From contig NZ_FNLD01000001.1 in assembly GCF_900104085.1 (NCBI RefSeq), positions 286,943 through 350,942 of the forward strand: a stretch of 64,000 nucleotides of DNA, in the 5' to 3' direction. The stretch's first letter is position 1, and every line of letters begins with the position of its first letter. Source of the DNA: Pseudoxanthomonas sp. CF125 (GTDB lineage: Bacteria; Pseudomonadota; Gammaproteobacteria; Xanthomonadales; Xanthomonadaceae). A model generated the notes under the pieces. The model had not been told where the DNA came from and ran no database searches. It worked only from the letters and a program-made list of their open reading frames with translations. Shown in pieces: positions 20,381 to 31,084 of this stretch. The position numbers and the translations under genes were made by a program.

Positions 20381-21982
20381 ATGCATTACCTCTGCTTGTT
20401 GCCGCTTCTGTTCGCCTTCGTCCTGCCTGCCAATGCACAGGACAACGCCTGCACGGGCGGCGTGGTCTGGGTGGACAGCAACGGCAACGGCCAGCGGGAC
20501 GACGGTGAGAAAGGACTGTCTGGGGTGAAGGTTTCCGATGGGCGGCGCGTAGTGGTTACCGATGCGCATGGCCAATACGATCTGCCCCTGCCGGCCGGCG
20601 AAGGGCGCACGTTGTTCGTGATCAAACCGCCCGGTTACGACTTTCCCGCGCGCAGCGACGGTCTGCCCTCGTTCTGGATCAACGATCCGCCTTCGCTGCA
20701 GCCGAAACTGAAATACGGCGGCATTCCGATTTCGGCGCACGGCGTTCCGCGCTGCATGGGTTTTCCCTTGCTTCGGCAAAAGACCCGCCGCGACAAGGGC
20801 GAGCTGGAAGTCCTGCTGTTCGCCGACACACAGACCAAGAGTGTCGCCGACATCGGTTACTACCGGCGCGACATCGTCGAACCCCTGGCCGGAAAGCACG
20901 CAGCGACGCTGGGGCTGACCCTGGGCGATGTAGTGAACGACGACCTGTCGCTGTATCCCGCCTTGAACGAGGTCACCCGGCAGCTGGGCGTGCCCTGGCT
21001 GCATATCGCCGGCAATCACGACCTGGATTTCGATGCCGCACGCGACGAGGATTCGCTGCTCACTTTCCGCAACACGTACGGCCCGGACACATTCGCCTGG
21101 GAGGAACGAGAAGCAGTATTCGTCGGCCTGGACGATGTGATCCATCAGCCGGGGCAGAAGCCGTCCTACATCGGCGGCCTGCGCGAGGACCAGTTCGCCT
21201 TCCTCGAAGCCTATCTGCCCACGGTGCCGAAGGACCGCTTGCTGGTGCTCGGCGTGCATATCCCGTTCTTCGACGCCAAACCCGATACGGAAACCTTTCG
21301 CCATGCCGATCGTGCGCGATTGTTCGCATTGCTCAAGGATTTCCCGCACGTATTGCTGCTCAGCGGCCACAGCCATACCCAGCAGCACGTGTATCACGGC
21401 GCCGATAGCGGCTGGCACGGCAGCGCCCCGCTGCACGAATACAACGTCGGCGCGGTGTGCGGGGCGTTCTGGTCGGGCGTGAAGGATGCGCAAGGCATCC
21501 CGGATGCCACCATGGCCGATGGCACGCCGAACGGCTACGCCAGCCTGCAGTTGCGTGCGGCAGGCGCCTATTCGCTGGCCTGGCATCCCGCCCGCGACCC
21601 CGGCCGCGCCCTGTCCCTGTACGCGCCCAAGGTGCTGAGGAGGGGCGCCTATCCCGCGTTCGCGATCTACGCCAACGTGTTCATGGGCCAGGACGACAGC
21701 AAGGTGGAATACCGGGTCGATGCGGGTCAATGGAAACCGATGTCGCAGGTGCGCCAACCCGATCCGGGTCTGCTGGCGGAAAACATCCGCGACGACAGCG
21801 CCGACGCGCTGCGCGGCTATGATCGTTCCCCCGAAGCCGTACCGTCACGGCACCTGTGGCGCGGCGCCTTGCCTACCGAACTGACCGTGGGCGAACATCG
21901 AGTCGAAGTACGCCTGCAGGATCAAGGGCGCGGCGAACAGACGGCCACCACCATTTATCGACTGCAGGAAGCTGTGGAGTAA
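20381..21982 (+). CDS. Secreted calcineurin-like metallophosphoesterase
   Basis: A signal peptide (residues 1-19, cleavage after ANAQ or nearby) leads a 533-residue exported protein. Residues 25-85 resemble an SdrD/Cna-B-like beta domain (WVDSNGNGQRDDGEKGLSGV). The central part is a calcineurin-like phosphoesterase with metal ligands in FADTQ, LGDVVND, AGNHDLDFD, GVHIPFF and SGHSHTQQH; the first motif has DTQ instead of the usual DxH, as seen in this subfamily. A C-terminal beta domain follows (about residues 370-533). The substrate could be a nucleotide, phospholipid or phosphorylated cell-wall component. It stands alone downstream of the his operon and 4 bases before a YdeI-type gene. Confidence 0.88.
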   Translation: MHYLCLLPLLFAFVLPANAQDNACTGGVVWVDSNGNGQRDDGEKGLSGVKVSDGRRVVVTDAHGQYDLPLPAGEGRTLFVIKPPGYDFPARSDGLPSFWINDPPSLQPKLKYGGIPISAHGVPRCMGFPLLRQKTRRDKGELEVLLFADTQTKSVADIGYYRRDIVEPLAGKHAATLGLTLGDVVNDDLSLYPALNEVTRQLGVPWLHIAGNHDLDFDAARDEDSLLTFRNTYGPDTFAWEEREAVFVGLDDVIHQPGQKPSYIGGLREDQFAFLEAYLPTVPKDRLLVLGVHIPFFDAKPDTETFRHADRARLFALLKDFPHVLLLSGHSHTQQHVYHGADSGWHGSAPLHEYNVGAVCGAFWSGVKDAQGIPDATMADGTPNGYASLQLRAAGAYSLAWHPARDPGRALSLYAPKVLRRGAYPAFAIYANVFMGQDDSKVEYRVDAGQWKPMSQVRQPDPGLLAENIRDDSADALRGYDRSPEAVPSRHLWRGALPTELTVGEHRVEVRLQDQGRGEQTATTIYRLQEAVE

Positions 21983-21986
21983 CGCC

Positions 21987-22562
21987 ATGCCCATGCCCGA
22001 TGACTTACCCATCCAGCATTTCGAGGACCAGAAAGCCTGGGAGAAGTGGTTGGTCGCCAACGCGGGCGGGAAGGGGATCTGGCTGCAGATCGCCAAGAAG
22101 GATTCGGGCATCGCTTCGGTGAATTATGCCCAGGCTCTGGAGGTAGCCTTGTGCCACGGTTGGATCGATGGGCAAAAGCGCGGCTACGACGAGCAATTCT
22201 TCCTGCAGCGCTTCACGCCACGCAGATCGCGCAGTCTGTGGTCGAAGATCAACATAGACCATGCCGAACGGTTGATCGCCGCGGGCCGCATGCAATCCGG
22301 CGGCCTGCGCGAGATCGAAGCGGCGAAGGCCGATGGCCGCTGGGAGGCCGCCTATCACAGCTTTTCCAATATGGAAGTGCCCGTCGAGCTCGCCGCCGCG
22401 TTGGACAAGAACAAGAAGGCCAAAGCGTTCTTCGATCAGCTGGACAAGACCAACCGTTATTCGTTCTGCTGGCGCGTGCACACGGCGAAGAAGCCGGAAA
22501 CGCGTGTGGCGCGTGCGGAGAAATTCGTCGAGATGCTCGCCAAAGGCGAGAAAATTCATTGA
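21987..22562 (+). CDS. YdeI/OmpD-associated family protein
   Basis: The 191-residue protein has the features of the YdeI or OmpD-associated family: an N-terminal (about residues 10-110) domain with CHGWIDGQKRGYDEQFFLQR and TPRRSRSLWSKIN, then a C-terminal domain ending in RVARAEKFVEMLAKGEKIH. Members have been linked to resistance to bacteriocin or cationic peptides, but the molecular activity is not established. It follows the phosphoesterase by 4 bases and is likely in one transcript with it. Confidence 0.85.
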   Translation: MPMPDDLPIQHFEDQKAWEKWLVANAGGKGIWLQIAKKDSGIASVNYAQALEVALCHGWIDGQKRGYDEQFFLQRFTPRRSRSLWSKINIDHAERLIAAGRMQSGGLREIEAAKADGRWEAAYHSFSNMEVPVELAAALDKNKKAKAFFDQLDKTNRYSFCWRVHTAKKPETRVARAEKFVEMLAKGEKIH

Positions 22563-22586
22563 GGATCGATGCCGATATGAGGATTA

Positions 22587-22691
22587 CGTTCGTGGTGAGC
22601 TTGTCGAACCACGCCTTTCGCGAATTACTTCAGCTGTAGGCCGTTCACGGCGACATGCAAGAAGCGTGGTTCGACAAGCTCACCACGAACG
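22587..22691. repeat. Perfect 28-bp inverted repeat, family D, between convergent genes
   Basis: CGTTCGTGGTGAGCTTGTCG and eight more bases (22587-22614) are repeated exactly in inverted form at 22664-22691, with a 49-base spacer. It lies in the short gap between two convergent genes, where it could serve as a two-way terminator. Confidence 0.85.
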
Positions 22692-22709
22692 GAATAAATG
22701 GCGTCGGCT

Positions 22710-23579
22710 CTAGGCCGGATTCGACTTGCGCAGACTCAGCCACGCCCCCACCATCAGCAGGCCGATAGCGACCGCTTGCGACCAATGCGGCTGGGCGCGC
22801 CCGGCCAGCACCAACAACAACGTAGACAATAACGGAGCCAGGTAGGACAAACTGCCCAGCACCGCGATGTCGCCATGCTTGGTGCCGTGGTCCCACAGCA
22901 GAAACGCGGCGCCCACCGGGCCGATGCCCATCGCTGCAAGTACCAGCCACTGTTTGAGGTTCGGCACGATGGTCTGTTCGAAGCCAACGTGCGCCAACAA
23001 TCCTAACGCCGCGACCAATGCGCAGGCCACGATGATCGCCTCGCTCGGCACCTGCGCATGGCGGCGATTGAGTACCGAATAGGCGGCCCAGACCACCGCC
23101 GCGCTCAAGGCGGCCAGGTATCCGGGCAGGTACTGCGGCTGTATGTCGATGCCGCCGCCGCGGGTGACCAGCACGATAGCGCCGCCCAATCCCAGCAGCG
23201 TGCCGACGATCTGCACGCCACGCACGCGCACGCCCGGCAGGAAGCCGGCGAATGCAACGATCAGCAGTGGCCACAGGTAGTTGAGCAGGTTGGCTTCCAC
23301 CGCCGGTGCGCGTTTCAGCGCGATGAAGTAGAGCGCGTGATAACCGAACAGCGCCGCGGTAGCGAGCGCAAGCGCGGACCACGGCTGCCGCAGCTCCCGC
23401 CAGCCATCGCGACCGCCAAGCGCAATACGCACGAAGCCGAACAGGGCCGCGAAGCCGAAACCGAGCGCCAGGACTTCGAAAGGCGGCAACCCTTCGGTCG
23501 CCGTGGTCAGCAGCGCCAGCGACGACCACAGGACGATGGCCAACAAGCCGCTCAGCGTCGCCGCCTTGGGGGACGCCAT
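22710..23579 (-). CDS. DMT-superfamily (EamA) transporter
   Basis: A 289-residue integral membrane protein with ten hydrophobic segments arranged as two EamA repeats (residues about 10-140 and 150-285), typical of drug/metabolite exporters such as YddG and RhtA; the second repeat starts ALSAAVVWAAYSVLNRR. I chose the ATG at 23579; a TTG five codons upstream overlaps the mtnC stop and is possible. It follows mtnB-mtnD-mtnC in one operon, so a role with a sulfur-containing or aromatic amino acid or salvage product is plausible but unproven. Confidence 0.85.
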   Translation of the reverse strand: MASPKAATLSGLLAIVLWSSLALLTTATEGLPPFEVLALGFGFAALFGFVRIALGGRDGWRELRQPWSALALATAALFGYHALYFIALKRAPAVEANLLNYLWPLLIVAFAGFLPGVRVRGVQIVGTLLGLGGAIVLVTRGGGIDIQPQYLPGYLAALSAAVVWAAYSVLNRRHAQVPSEAIIVACALVAALGLLAHVGFEQTIVPNLKQWLVLAAMGIGPVGAAFLLWDHGTKHGDIAVLGSLSYLAPLLSTLLLVLAGRAQPHWSQAVAIGLLMVGAWLSLRKSNPA

Positions 23580-23590
23580 CGGGGGCGAAT

Positions 23591-24295
23591 TCAAGAGGGA
23601 AGCAGGACGTCGGCGAAACTGTCAACGCGCGGATGGTCGTGCGCGGCGGCGCCTTCGCGCGGTTGCGGATAGTCCTCGCGCCGATCCACCAGTACCGTCT
23701 GCATACCGGCGATCCGTGCGGCGTCCAGCTCTTCGACGACGTCGGAGAGAAACAGGATTTCCGTGGCGTCCAGGCCGATGCGTTCGGCGATCGTCTCGTA
23801 GCTGCCCGCTTCGCGCTTGCCGCCCACTTCGGTGTCGAACCAGCCGGAGAACAGCGGAGTCAGATCGCCCGCGTCGCTATGGCCGAAGAACAGCTTCTGT
23901 GCCGGCACCGAACCGGACGAGTACACGTACAACGGCAATCCCGAATCGTGCCAGCGGCGCAAGGCGGGCGCGGCATCGGCATAGATGGGCGCGGTGAACT
24001 CGGCATCGCGGTAGCCCGCTTCCCAGATCATGCCCTGCAAGGCCTTGAGCGCGGTGTGCTTGCGGTCCTGGTCTATCCAGCCCTGCAGGGTTTCCACGAT
24101 CACTGCGTCGCTGCAGATGCTGCCTTGTTCGATCGCCACCGCGTCCAGCCAGCGCCGCACCTCTTCTTCTTTACCGTGTCTGGAGACGAAGCCGGGCAGG
24201 GCTTCGCGCGCGTACGGGAACAGCACATCCTTGATGAAGGAGATGCTGCTGGTGGTGCCCTCGATATCGGTGAGGATGGCGCGTGGAGTGTTCAG
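23591..24295 (-). CDS. mtnC: Acireductone synthase (enolase-phosphatase E1)
   Basis: MtnC enolises and dephosphorylates 2,3-diketo-5-methylthiopentyl-1-phosphate to the acireductone in methionine salvage. The 234-residue HAD protein has [14 protein letters not shown] at the N-terminus (nucleophile Asp), [16 protein letters not shown] in the middle and [12 protein letters not shown] near the end. The only start that gives the family's normal N-terminus is a CTG overlapping the mtnD stop (CTGA); no ATG, GTG or TTG lies at this point. The frame is open further upstream but only inside mtnD. Confidence 0.92.
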   Translation of the reverse strand: MNTPRAILTDIEGTTSSISFIKDVLFPYAREALPGFVSRHGKEEEVRRWLDAVAIEQGSICSDAVIVETLQGWIDQDRKHTALKALQGMIWEAGYRDAEFTAPIYADAAPALRRWHDSGLPLYVYSSGSVPAQKLFFGHSDAGDLTPLFSGWFDTEVGGKREAGSYETIAERIGLDATEILFLSDVVEELDAARIAGMQTVLVDRREDYPQPREGAAAHDHPRVDSFADVLLPS

Positions 24296-24849
24296 GACGG
24301 CTTGCTCGGTTCGTAGCGGGGGAATTTCTTGGCGATTTCCTCGCCGGTGAAATGGCCCACCCAGCCGTCGGGCTCGGTGAAGAAACGGATGGCGATGAAA
24401 CTGGGCTCTTCGCCCATGTCGAACCAGTGCAAGGTGCTGTCGGGCACCGCGATCAGATCGTCCTGCACGCATTCCACTTCGTAGACCTTGCCGCCCACGT
24501 GCAGGGTGAACAGGCCCGAGCCGGCGACGAAGAAGCGCACTTCGTCTTCCTTGTGGTAGTGCTCGTCCAGGAACTTGGCGCGCATGGCTTCGCGCTGCGG
24601 ATTGTCCGGCGCGATGCTGACCACATCCACGGTCTTGAACCCGCGTTCGGCGATCAGGCGGTCGATGTCGGTCTTGTAGGCGGCCATCACCTCCTCGGGG
24701 CTGGCGCCGGGCGCGAGCGGGTGAGATGCCTTCCAGCGCTCGAAAGTGACGCCGATCTTGTACAGCTCGGTGGCGATGAAGTCGGGGTCGAAGCTGGCGA
24801 ATTCCGGCGTATGCGGGTTTTTTTCGTCGAAGATGCGCAGACGGCTCAT
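24292..24849 (-). CDS. mtnD: Acireductone dioxygenase
   Basis: MtnD oxidises the acireductone to formate and 4-methylthio-2-oxobutyrate (Fe form) or to off-pathway products (Ni form). The 185-residue cupin has the metal-binding HxHx(4)E-type motif [12 protein letters not shown] near residues 97-108 and the second His in STLHWFDMG. It starts [11 protein letters not shown], as in the family, and sits between mtnB and mtnC in the salvage operon. Confidence 0.95.
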   Translation of the reverse strand: MSRLRIFDEKNPHTPEFASFDPDFIATELYKIGVTFERWKASHPLAPGASPEEVMAAYKTDIDRLIAERGFKTVDVVSIAPDNPQREAMRAKFLDEHYHKEDEVRFFVAGSGLFTLHVGGKVYEVECVQDDLIAVPDSTLHWFDMGEEPSFIAIRFFTEPDGWVGHFTGEEIAKKFPRYEPSKPS

Positions 24850-24904
24850 GGCGGGGGGCTCGAGTGTCGTGGAAGGGGTTTAGCGTAGCAAACGAAGAGG
24901 AAAC

Positions 24905-25056
24905 CAGAGCCCTTCTCCTACGGGAGAAGGGCTCGCCCCGTACTTGATACGGGGTGCCCGTAGGGTGGATGAGGGTGCGGCGAAGTAGCCATAGTTCAGA
25001 CGTAGTTACTTCGCCGTACCCTCACCCCAACCCCTCTCCCGAGGGGAGAGGGGCTC
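24905..25056. repeat. Interspersed inverted repeat, family E copy 1
   Basis: Arms of the CCCTTCTCC...GGGAGAAGGG and CCCCTCTCCCGAGGGGAGAG type lie about 100 bases apart in the mtnB-mtnD gap, together with a CCCCGTACTTGATACGGGG palindrome. Similar arms occur at 33547-33752 and, strikingly, inside icmF at 61047-61157. Confidence 0.75.
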
Positions 25057-25060
25057 TGGA

Positions 25061-25702
25061 TCAGCCGCGGCAGCCCAGCTTGCGCAGTTCCAGCTCGCAG
25101 TGGAACAGGAACTCGAACGCTTCCAGGTGCCTGCGCGCTTCGGCCATGTCGCGGCCCCAGGCGTACAGGCCGTGTCCGTCGATCAGGTAGCCCCATAGCG
25201 TCTTCTGGTCGAGCAGGGCATCGACCTGGGCCGCCAGGGTGTGCATGTCCTGGGTGTTGGCGAACACGGGCACATCGATGGTGTCGTCATGGGTGGTGTT
25301 GCCCTGGAAGGCCTTCAGCAGTTCGTAGCCTTCCAGCCGGATGTGGCCGGCGCCTGCATACAGGCGCGAGGCGATGGTCTGCACCGGGGAGTGGGTGTGC
25401 AGCACGCAGCCGATTTCCGGATACCGGCGGTAGAGTTGGGTGTGCAGCAGGGTTTCGGCGGAAGGGCGGTGCTGGGTGGCTACGCCCTGACCGTCGAAGT
25501 CGACCACCATGATGTCCTCGACCGTAAGCCGGCCCTTGTCGCGCCCGGAAACGGTGATCGCCGCATGGCGCTCGTCCAGCCGTTCGGAGAAATTGCTGCT
25601 GGTCGCAGGCGTCCAGCCGGCCTGCGACAGCTCGCGGACGTTGGCGATGATTTCCTGCGCGAGTTCCTGCAGGCGGGCGGGGTTGTACGGCAGTGCGCTC
25701 AT
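25061..25702 (-). CDS. mtnB: Methylthioribulose-1-phosphate dehydratase
   Basis: MtnB dehydrates methylthioribulose-1-P in methionine salvage. The 213-residue class II aldolase-type protein shows [12 protein letters not shown], the zinc ligands of [10 protein letters not shown] near residue 100, and the third His in DGHGLYAWG near residue 175. It is first in the mtnB-mtnD-mtnC-exporter operon; mtnA and mtnK are not in the window. Confidence 0.94.
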   Translation of the reverse strand: MSALPYNPARLQELAQEIIANVRELSQAGWTPATSSNFSERLDERHAAITVSGRDKGRLTVEDIMVVDFDGQGVATQHRPSAETLLHTQLYRRYPEIGCVLHTHSPVQTIASRLYAGAGHIRLEGYELLKAFQGNTTHDDTIDVPVFANTQDMHTLAAQVDALLDQKTLWGYLIDGHGLYAWGRDMAEARRHLEAFEFLFHCELELRKLGCRG

Positions 25703-25734
25703 GCGCCGAGTTTACAAAATCGGGAAGACAAACG

Positions 25735-25762
25735 AAAACGGCGCGGAAGTCCGCGCCGTTTT
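25735..25762. terminator. Symmetrical hairpin terminator after the permease gene
   Basis: AAAACGGCGCGGA and its exact complement form a 12-13 bp stem with T-runs on either strand. It lies 20 bases beyond the permease stop and 33 bases upstream of mtnB, so it separates the two minus-strand units. Confidence 0.85.
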
Positions 25763-25782
25763 CTTGTTGTTGCAGGATCGAC

Positions 25783-27327
25783 TCAGGCCTGTGGGCCTTC
25801 GTGGAACGAGGGTTCCGGCTCCAGCTTGGCGTCCGCCGCTGCTTTGTAGGCAACGCTGCCGGGCGCGAGTTCGCTCCTGCGGTAGCCGTAGAACGCATAG
25901 ACGAGCGCGCCAATCACGGCCCAGCCGAGGAACAAGCTGATGGTGTACGTGGAGAGGTTCAGGAACAGCAGGATGCAGCCGAACACCGCCAGCGGGCAGA
26001 CCACCCACACCAGGGGCGTACGGAACGGGCGCGGACGGTCGGGCTGGGTCTTGCGCAGCACCAGCACGCCAATGGAAACCATCATGAAGGCGAACAGCGT
26101 GCCCGAGTTGGAGATGTCGGCCAGGATGCCGACCGGGAACAGGGCCGCGAACAGCGACACGAACAGGCCGGTGATGATGGTGACCACGTGCGGCGTGTGG
26201 AAACGCGGATGCACCTTGGACAGGATCTGCGGCAGCAGGCCGTCGCGCGACATGGTGAAGAAGATGCGGGTCTGGCCGAAGATCATCATCAGGATGACCG
26301 ACGGCAGCGCCAGCGCAGCAGCGATGCCGATGGCATTGCCCCACTTGGCGAACCCAAGCATGCGCAACACGTGTGCCAATGGCTCGTTGCTGCAGACCAG
26401 TTCCGTGCTGCCTTTGCAGGCCGCGGCGAGTTCGGGCGTGCCCGGATGCAATGCGAGTCCGTTGGCGCCCATCATCGGCTGCGCGCCACCGGCGCCCACT
26501 GCGCCGTAGCTGACCAGCATGTAGAACACTGTGCACACACCCAGCGAGGCGATGAGGCCGATCGGGATGTTGCGATTGGGATTCTTGGTTTCTTCGGCCG
26601 CCGTGGAGACCGCATCGAAGCCCACATAGGCGAAGAAGATCGACGCGGCTGCGCCAAGAACGCCGATGCCGCCCAGCGGGCTACCCCAGCCGGTGGGGAA
26701 GAACGGCTTGAAGTTGGCGTCTTGCGCGGCGGGCACCGCGATGATGATGAAGGCAGTGAGCGCAACCACTTTGATGGTCACCAGCACCGCGTTGACCTTG
26801 GCCGACTTGGAGGTGCCGATGACCAGCAGGAACGTGACCACCAGCGAGATCAGGAAGGCGAGCAGGTTGAAGGTGCCGCCGGCGTAAGGACCCGTTCGCA
26901 GCGCTTCGGGAATGGGATATCCGGCGCTCATCAGCAGGCCGTTCATGTAGCCGGACCAGCCCACTGCCACCGCACCCGCGGCGATCGCGTATTCCAGCAC
27001 CAGCGCCCAGCCCACGGACCAGGCCAGCGCCTCGCCCAGAACCGCGTACGTGTAGGTGTAGGCGGAACCGGAGACCGGAACCATCGCGGCCAGTTCCGAA
27101 TAGGCCAATGCGGCCAGACCGCAGACCACCGCGGCAATGACGAATGCGACCATCATGGCCGGGCCCGCCTTCTGGCCCGCTTCGGCGGTCAGCACGAAGA
27201 TACCGGTGCCGATGATGGCGCCGATGCCGAGCATGGTCAGTTGGAAGGCGCCGAGCTGTCGCTTGAGCGACTTTTTCTCGGCGGTGGCAAGGATTTGATC
27301 GAGCGGTTTTACACGCCAAGATGACAT
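25783..27327 (-). CDS. APC-family cationic amino acid permease
   Basis: The 514-residue protein is an amino acid/polyamine/organocation transporter of the CAT type, with about 12-14 membrane helices. The first helix carries the substrate-binding GIGAIIGTGIFVLTA; helix 6 holds FFAYVGFDAVSTAAEETKNP, typical of the subfamily. I took the ATG at 27327 (MSSWRVKPLDQ) because GGGGA lies 9 bases upstream; 28 extra codons upstream are open but look non-coding. A hairpin terminator follows. The substrate is unknown. Confidence 0.9.
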   Translation of the reverse strand: MSSWRVKPLDQILATAEKKSLKRQLGAFQLTMLGIGAIIGTGIFVLTAEAGQKAGPAMMVAFVIAAVVCGLAALAYSELAAMVPVSGSAYTYTYAVLGEALAWSVGWALVLEYAIAAGAVAVGWSGYMNGLLMSAGYPIPEALRTGPYAGGTFNLLAFLISLVVTFLLVIGTSKSAKVNAVLVTIKVVALTAFIIIAVPAAQDANFKPFFPTGWGSPLGGIGVLGAAASIFFAYVGFDAVSTAAEETKNPNRNIPIGLIASLGVCTVFYMLVSYGAVGAGGAQPMMGANGLALHPGTPELAAACKGSTELVCSNEPLAHVLRMLGFAKWGNAIGIAAALALPSVILMMIFGQTRIFFTMSRDGLLPQILSKVHPRFHTPHVVTIITGLFVSLFAALFPVGILADISNSGTLFAFMMVSIGVLVLRKTQPDRPRPFRTPLVWVVCPLAVFGCILLFLNLSTYTISLFLGWAVIGALVYAFYGYRRSELAPGSVAYKAAADAKLEPEPSFHEGPQA

Positions 27328-27492
27328 TCGGTGATTCCCCAGTGCCGTTGATCTGCAGGCCGTGACCGGCAGCGAATGGCCGGAACGGGTTTGCCGAACC
27401 TTACCCGTCACACTTTAGTCGCACAAGCGCCACGGGCCCGTGGCAGGCGATAATGCCAGCCTGAATAGGGATAGAGAGAGCGGGGTCCACTC

Positions 27493-28056
27493 ATGCCGCA
27501 ACCGACACAGGCCGCGCCTTTATTGGCGCAGCAGCTCGCCGATTACTTGCGATGCTGGCCCAGCGAGGCCGAGACAGTGCAATCGTTCCGTGCTCTGCTT
27601 AATGAGCCACAGGATCCCTTTCTGCGCGAACGCCTGCAGGGCCACTTCACCGGCGCGGCCTGGCTGGTGAGCGCCGATGGTGCCCGCATCCTCCTGACCC
27701 ATCACCGCAAACTGGAACGCTGGCTGCAATTGGGCGGGCATGCCGACGGCGACCGCGACATGGCCCAGGTGGCGCTGAAGGAGGCCCAGGAGGAATCCGG
27801 TTTGCCGGGGCTGTCGGTCGATGCCGATGCGATCTTCGACCTGGACCGGCACTGGATTCCCGAGCGCAAGGACGTACCGGGCCACTGGCATTACGACGTG
27901 CGCTACGTGGTGCGCGCCGGCAGCGACGAAAATTACTCGGTCAGCGACGAATCGCACGATCTGGCCTGGCGGCCGATCGCCGAAGTAGCGCAGGACCCCG
28001 ACGAATCCCTGAGCCGCATGGCCAGGAAGTGGTTAGGCACCGTGAGAGCCGCGTAG
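27493..28056 (+). CDS. NUDIX hydrolase
   Basis: The 187-residue protein carries a degenerate NUDIX box around residues 77-99: glycine, then KEAQEESGL in place of the usual REuxEExGu, with Arg where the first box Glu is expected. The core EAQEE metal-binding acids remain, so hydrolysis of a nucleoside diphosphate derivative is likely, but the substrate is not predictable. It is divergent from the permease, and its TAG stop is immediately followed by a GTAGGAG-type repeat. Confidence 0.88.
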   Translation: MPQPTQAAPLLAQQLADYLRCWPSEAETVQSFRALLNEPQDPFLRERLQGHFTGAAWLVSADGARILLTHHRKLERWLQLGGHADGDRDMAQVALKEAQEESGLPGLSVDADAIFDLDRHWIPERKDVPGHWHYDVRYVVRAGSDENYSVSDESHDLAWRPIAEVAQDPDESLSRMARKWLGTVRAA

Positions 28057-28062
28057 GAGGGT

Positions 28063-28132
28063 CGTAGGAGCGACGTGAGTCGCGATGGAAGATTGCCGGC
28101 GAATATTAGTCGCGACTCACGTCGCTCCTACG
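28063..28132. repeat. Perfect 23-bp inverted repeat, family C copy 1
   Basis: CGTAGGAGCGACGTGAGTCG plus three bases (28063-28085) is exactly mirrored at 28110-28132. Related GTAGGAGCG elements occur at 34401-34468, 35300-35370 and near 63906. It sits between the convergent NUDIX and serA genes and may act as a terminator. Confidence 0.85.
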
Positions 28133-28157
28133 CCATCCCGCCCGCACGCCCCCGCAT

Positions 28158-29399
<1,242 letters not shown>

Positions 29400-29475
29400 G
29401 CGGCAGGCGGGCGTCCGGTGGCGGGGCGGTCACTATGCCAGAAGGGGCGGGGCTTTGCTGCGCTGCGGTAGTTGC

Positions 29476-29580
29476 GTTTGCCCCCCTTTGAAAAAGGGGG
29501 CTATTCGGAATTCGGTTTGATCTTCGAAAGAAGCAAGAGTCAAGAGCAAATCCCCCTCAATCCCCCTCTACAAAGGGGGA
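29476..29580. repeat. Interspersed palindromic repeat, family A copy 2
   Basis: Outer hairpins CCCCCTTTGAAAAAGGGGG and a partner ending ACAAAGGGGGA flank a spacer; AGAGCAAATCCCCCTCAAT is shared with the other copies. It lies in the divergent serA/D-2-hydroxyglutarate dehydrogenase promoter region. Confidence 0.8.
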
Positions 29581-29656
29581 AGCCAAGCGACGCCAGGCTT
29601 CTGGACGCGCGGCGGCATCGCTGGCACGCTGGCAGCCCCTCACATACCGGCCTCCC

Positions 29657-31045
29657 ATGAGCGATCCGCGCCTGACCGATTTGTTGCAAGCCGTGCCGGC
29701 GCTGCGCCTGAAAACCGATCCCGCCGACCTGGAGCACTACGGCCGCGACTGGACCCGGCGCTGGACGCCGGCCCCGCTGGCGATAGCGCTGCCGGGATCG
29801 GTGGAGGAGGTGCAGGCGACCGTTCGCTGGGCGTACGAACATGGGGTCGCGGTGGTGCCTTCCGGCGGCCGTACCGGCCTGTCCGGCGGCGCGGTGGCGG
29901 CGAACGGAGAGCTGGTGCTGAGCCTGGAACGCATGAACCGGGTGCTGGACTTCAATGCGGTGGACCGCACCCTCACCGTGCAGCCGGGCATCGCCCTGGA
30001 AGCGGTGCACAACGCGGCCCGCGAACATAGGCTGGAATACCCGGTGGATTTCGCCGCGCGGGGCTCGTGTTCCATCGGCGGCAACATCGCCACCAATGCC
30101 GGCGGCATCCGCGTGATCCGCTACGGCAACACGCGCGAATGGATCGCGGGCATGAAGGTGGTGACCGGCACCGGCGAACTGCTGGACCTCAATCGCGGCC
30201 TGATCAAGAACTCCAGCGGCTACGACCTGCGGCATCTGATGATCGCTTCGGAAGGGACCTTGGGCATCGTGGTGGAAGCGACCCTGCGCCTGACCGACCC
30301 GCCGCCGCCTTCCAACGTGATGCTGCTGGCGCTGCCTTCGTTCGAAGTGCTGATGCAGGTATTCGCCGCGTTCCGCGAAAGATTGCAGTTGGAGGCCTTC
30401 GAATTCTTCACCGACCGCGCGCTGCACCACGTGCTGGCGCATGGCGCGCAGAGGCCGTTCGAGGAAGTGCATCCCTACTACGTGGTGACCGAGTTCGCTT
30501 CCGGCGACGACGCGCAGGAAGCGGCCGCCATGGCTGCCTTCGAGGCCTGCATGGAGAACGGTTGGGTCAGCGATGGCGTGATCAGCCAGAGCGATGCGCA
30601 GGCCGCGCAGCTGTGGCGGCTGCGCGAAGGCATCACCGAGAGCCTGGCGCGCTACAAGCCGTACAAGAACGACGTGTCGGTGCGTATTTCGGCGATGCCG
30701 GCATTCCTGGAGGAAACCCAGAAACTGCTGGGCGAGGCCTACCCGCATTTCGACGTGGTCTGGTTCGGCCACATCGGCGACGGCAACCTGCACATCAACG
30801 TGCTGAAGCCTGACGACCTGGGCGATGCGGAGTTCGTCGGCCAGTGCGAGCAGGTGACCAAGCTGCTGGCCGAGTCGTTGAAGCGCCACCAGGGCAGCAT
30901 TTCCGCCGAACACGGTATCGGTCTGGTAAAGAAGGGTTATCTGGAAAGCACGCGCAGTGCGGCCGAGATCGAGATGATGCGCGGCATCAAGCGGGTGCTG
31001 GATCCGAAGGGGCTGATGAATCCGGGCAAGCTGTTCGATAGTTGA
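29657..31045 (+). CDS. FAD-linked D-2-hydroxyglutarate dehydrogenase
   Basis: The 462-residue VAO-family flavoprotein has an FAD-binding PCMH domain (residues about 35-215; VVPSGGRTGLSGGAV, GSCSIGGNIATNAGG, KNSSGYDLRHL) and a C-terminal oxidase domain with the metal-binding WFGHIGDGNLHIN and SAEHGIG. Family members oxidise D-2-hydroxyglutarate or D-lactate. Divergence from serA favours D-2-hydroxyglutarate: the serA/D2HGDH pair has been shown in Pseudomonas to couple phosphoglycerate oxidation to 2-oxoglutarate recycling. D-lactate or glycolate activity remains an alternative. Confidence 0.88.
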   Translation: MSDPRLTDLLQAVPALRLKTDPADLEHYGRDWTRRWTPAPLAIALPGSVEEVQATVRWAYEHGVAVVPSGGRTGLSGGAVAANGELVLSLERMNRVLDFNAVDRTLTVQPGIALEAVHNAAREHRLEYPVDFAARGSCSIGGNIATNAGGIRVIRYGNTREWIAGMKVVTGTGELLDLNRGLIKNSSGYDLRHLMIASEGTLGIVVEATLRLTDPPPPSNVMLLALPSFEVLMQVFAAFRERLQLEAFEFFTDRALHHVLAHGAQRPFEEVHPYYVVTEFASGDDAQEAAAMAAFEACMENGWVSDGVISQSDAQAAQLWRLREGITESLARYKPYKNDVSVRISAMPAFLEETQKLLGEAYPHFDVVWFGHIGDGNLHINVLKPDDLGDAEFVGQCEQVTKLLAESLKRHQGSISAEHGIGLVKKGYLESTRSAAEIEMMRGIKRVLDPKGLMNPGKLFDS

Positions 31046-31084
31046 GCATGGTCATGCGGTCGGGCTATGGCGGCACGGCCGTTG

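Noticed and set aside
20267..21757. 496-codon open frame on the minus strand
   Set aside because: Antisense to the metallophosphoesterase, whose signal peptide and metal motifs are unambiguous.
27859..28056. Loss of function in the NUDIX protein because its box is degenerate
   Set aside because: The central EAQEE acids that bind metal are retained, and such variants occur in active NUDIX enzymes.
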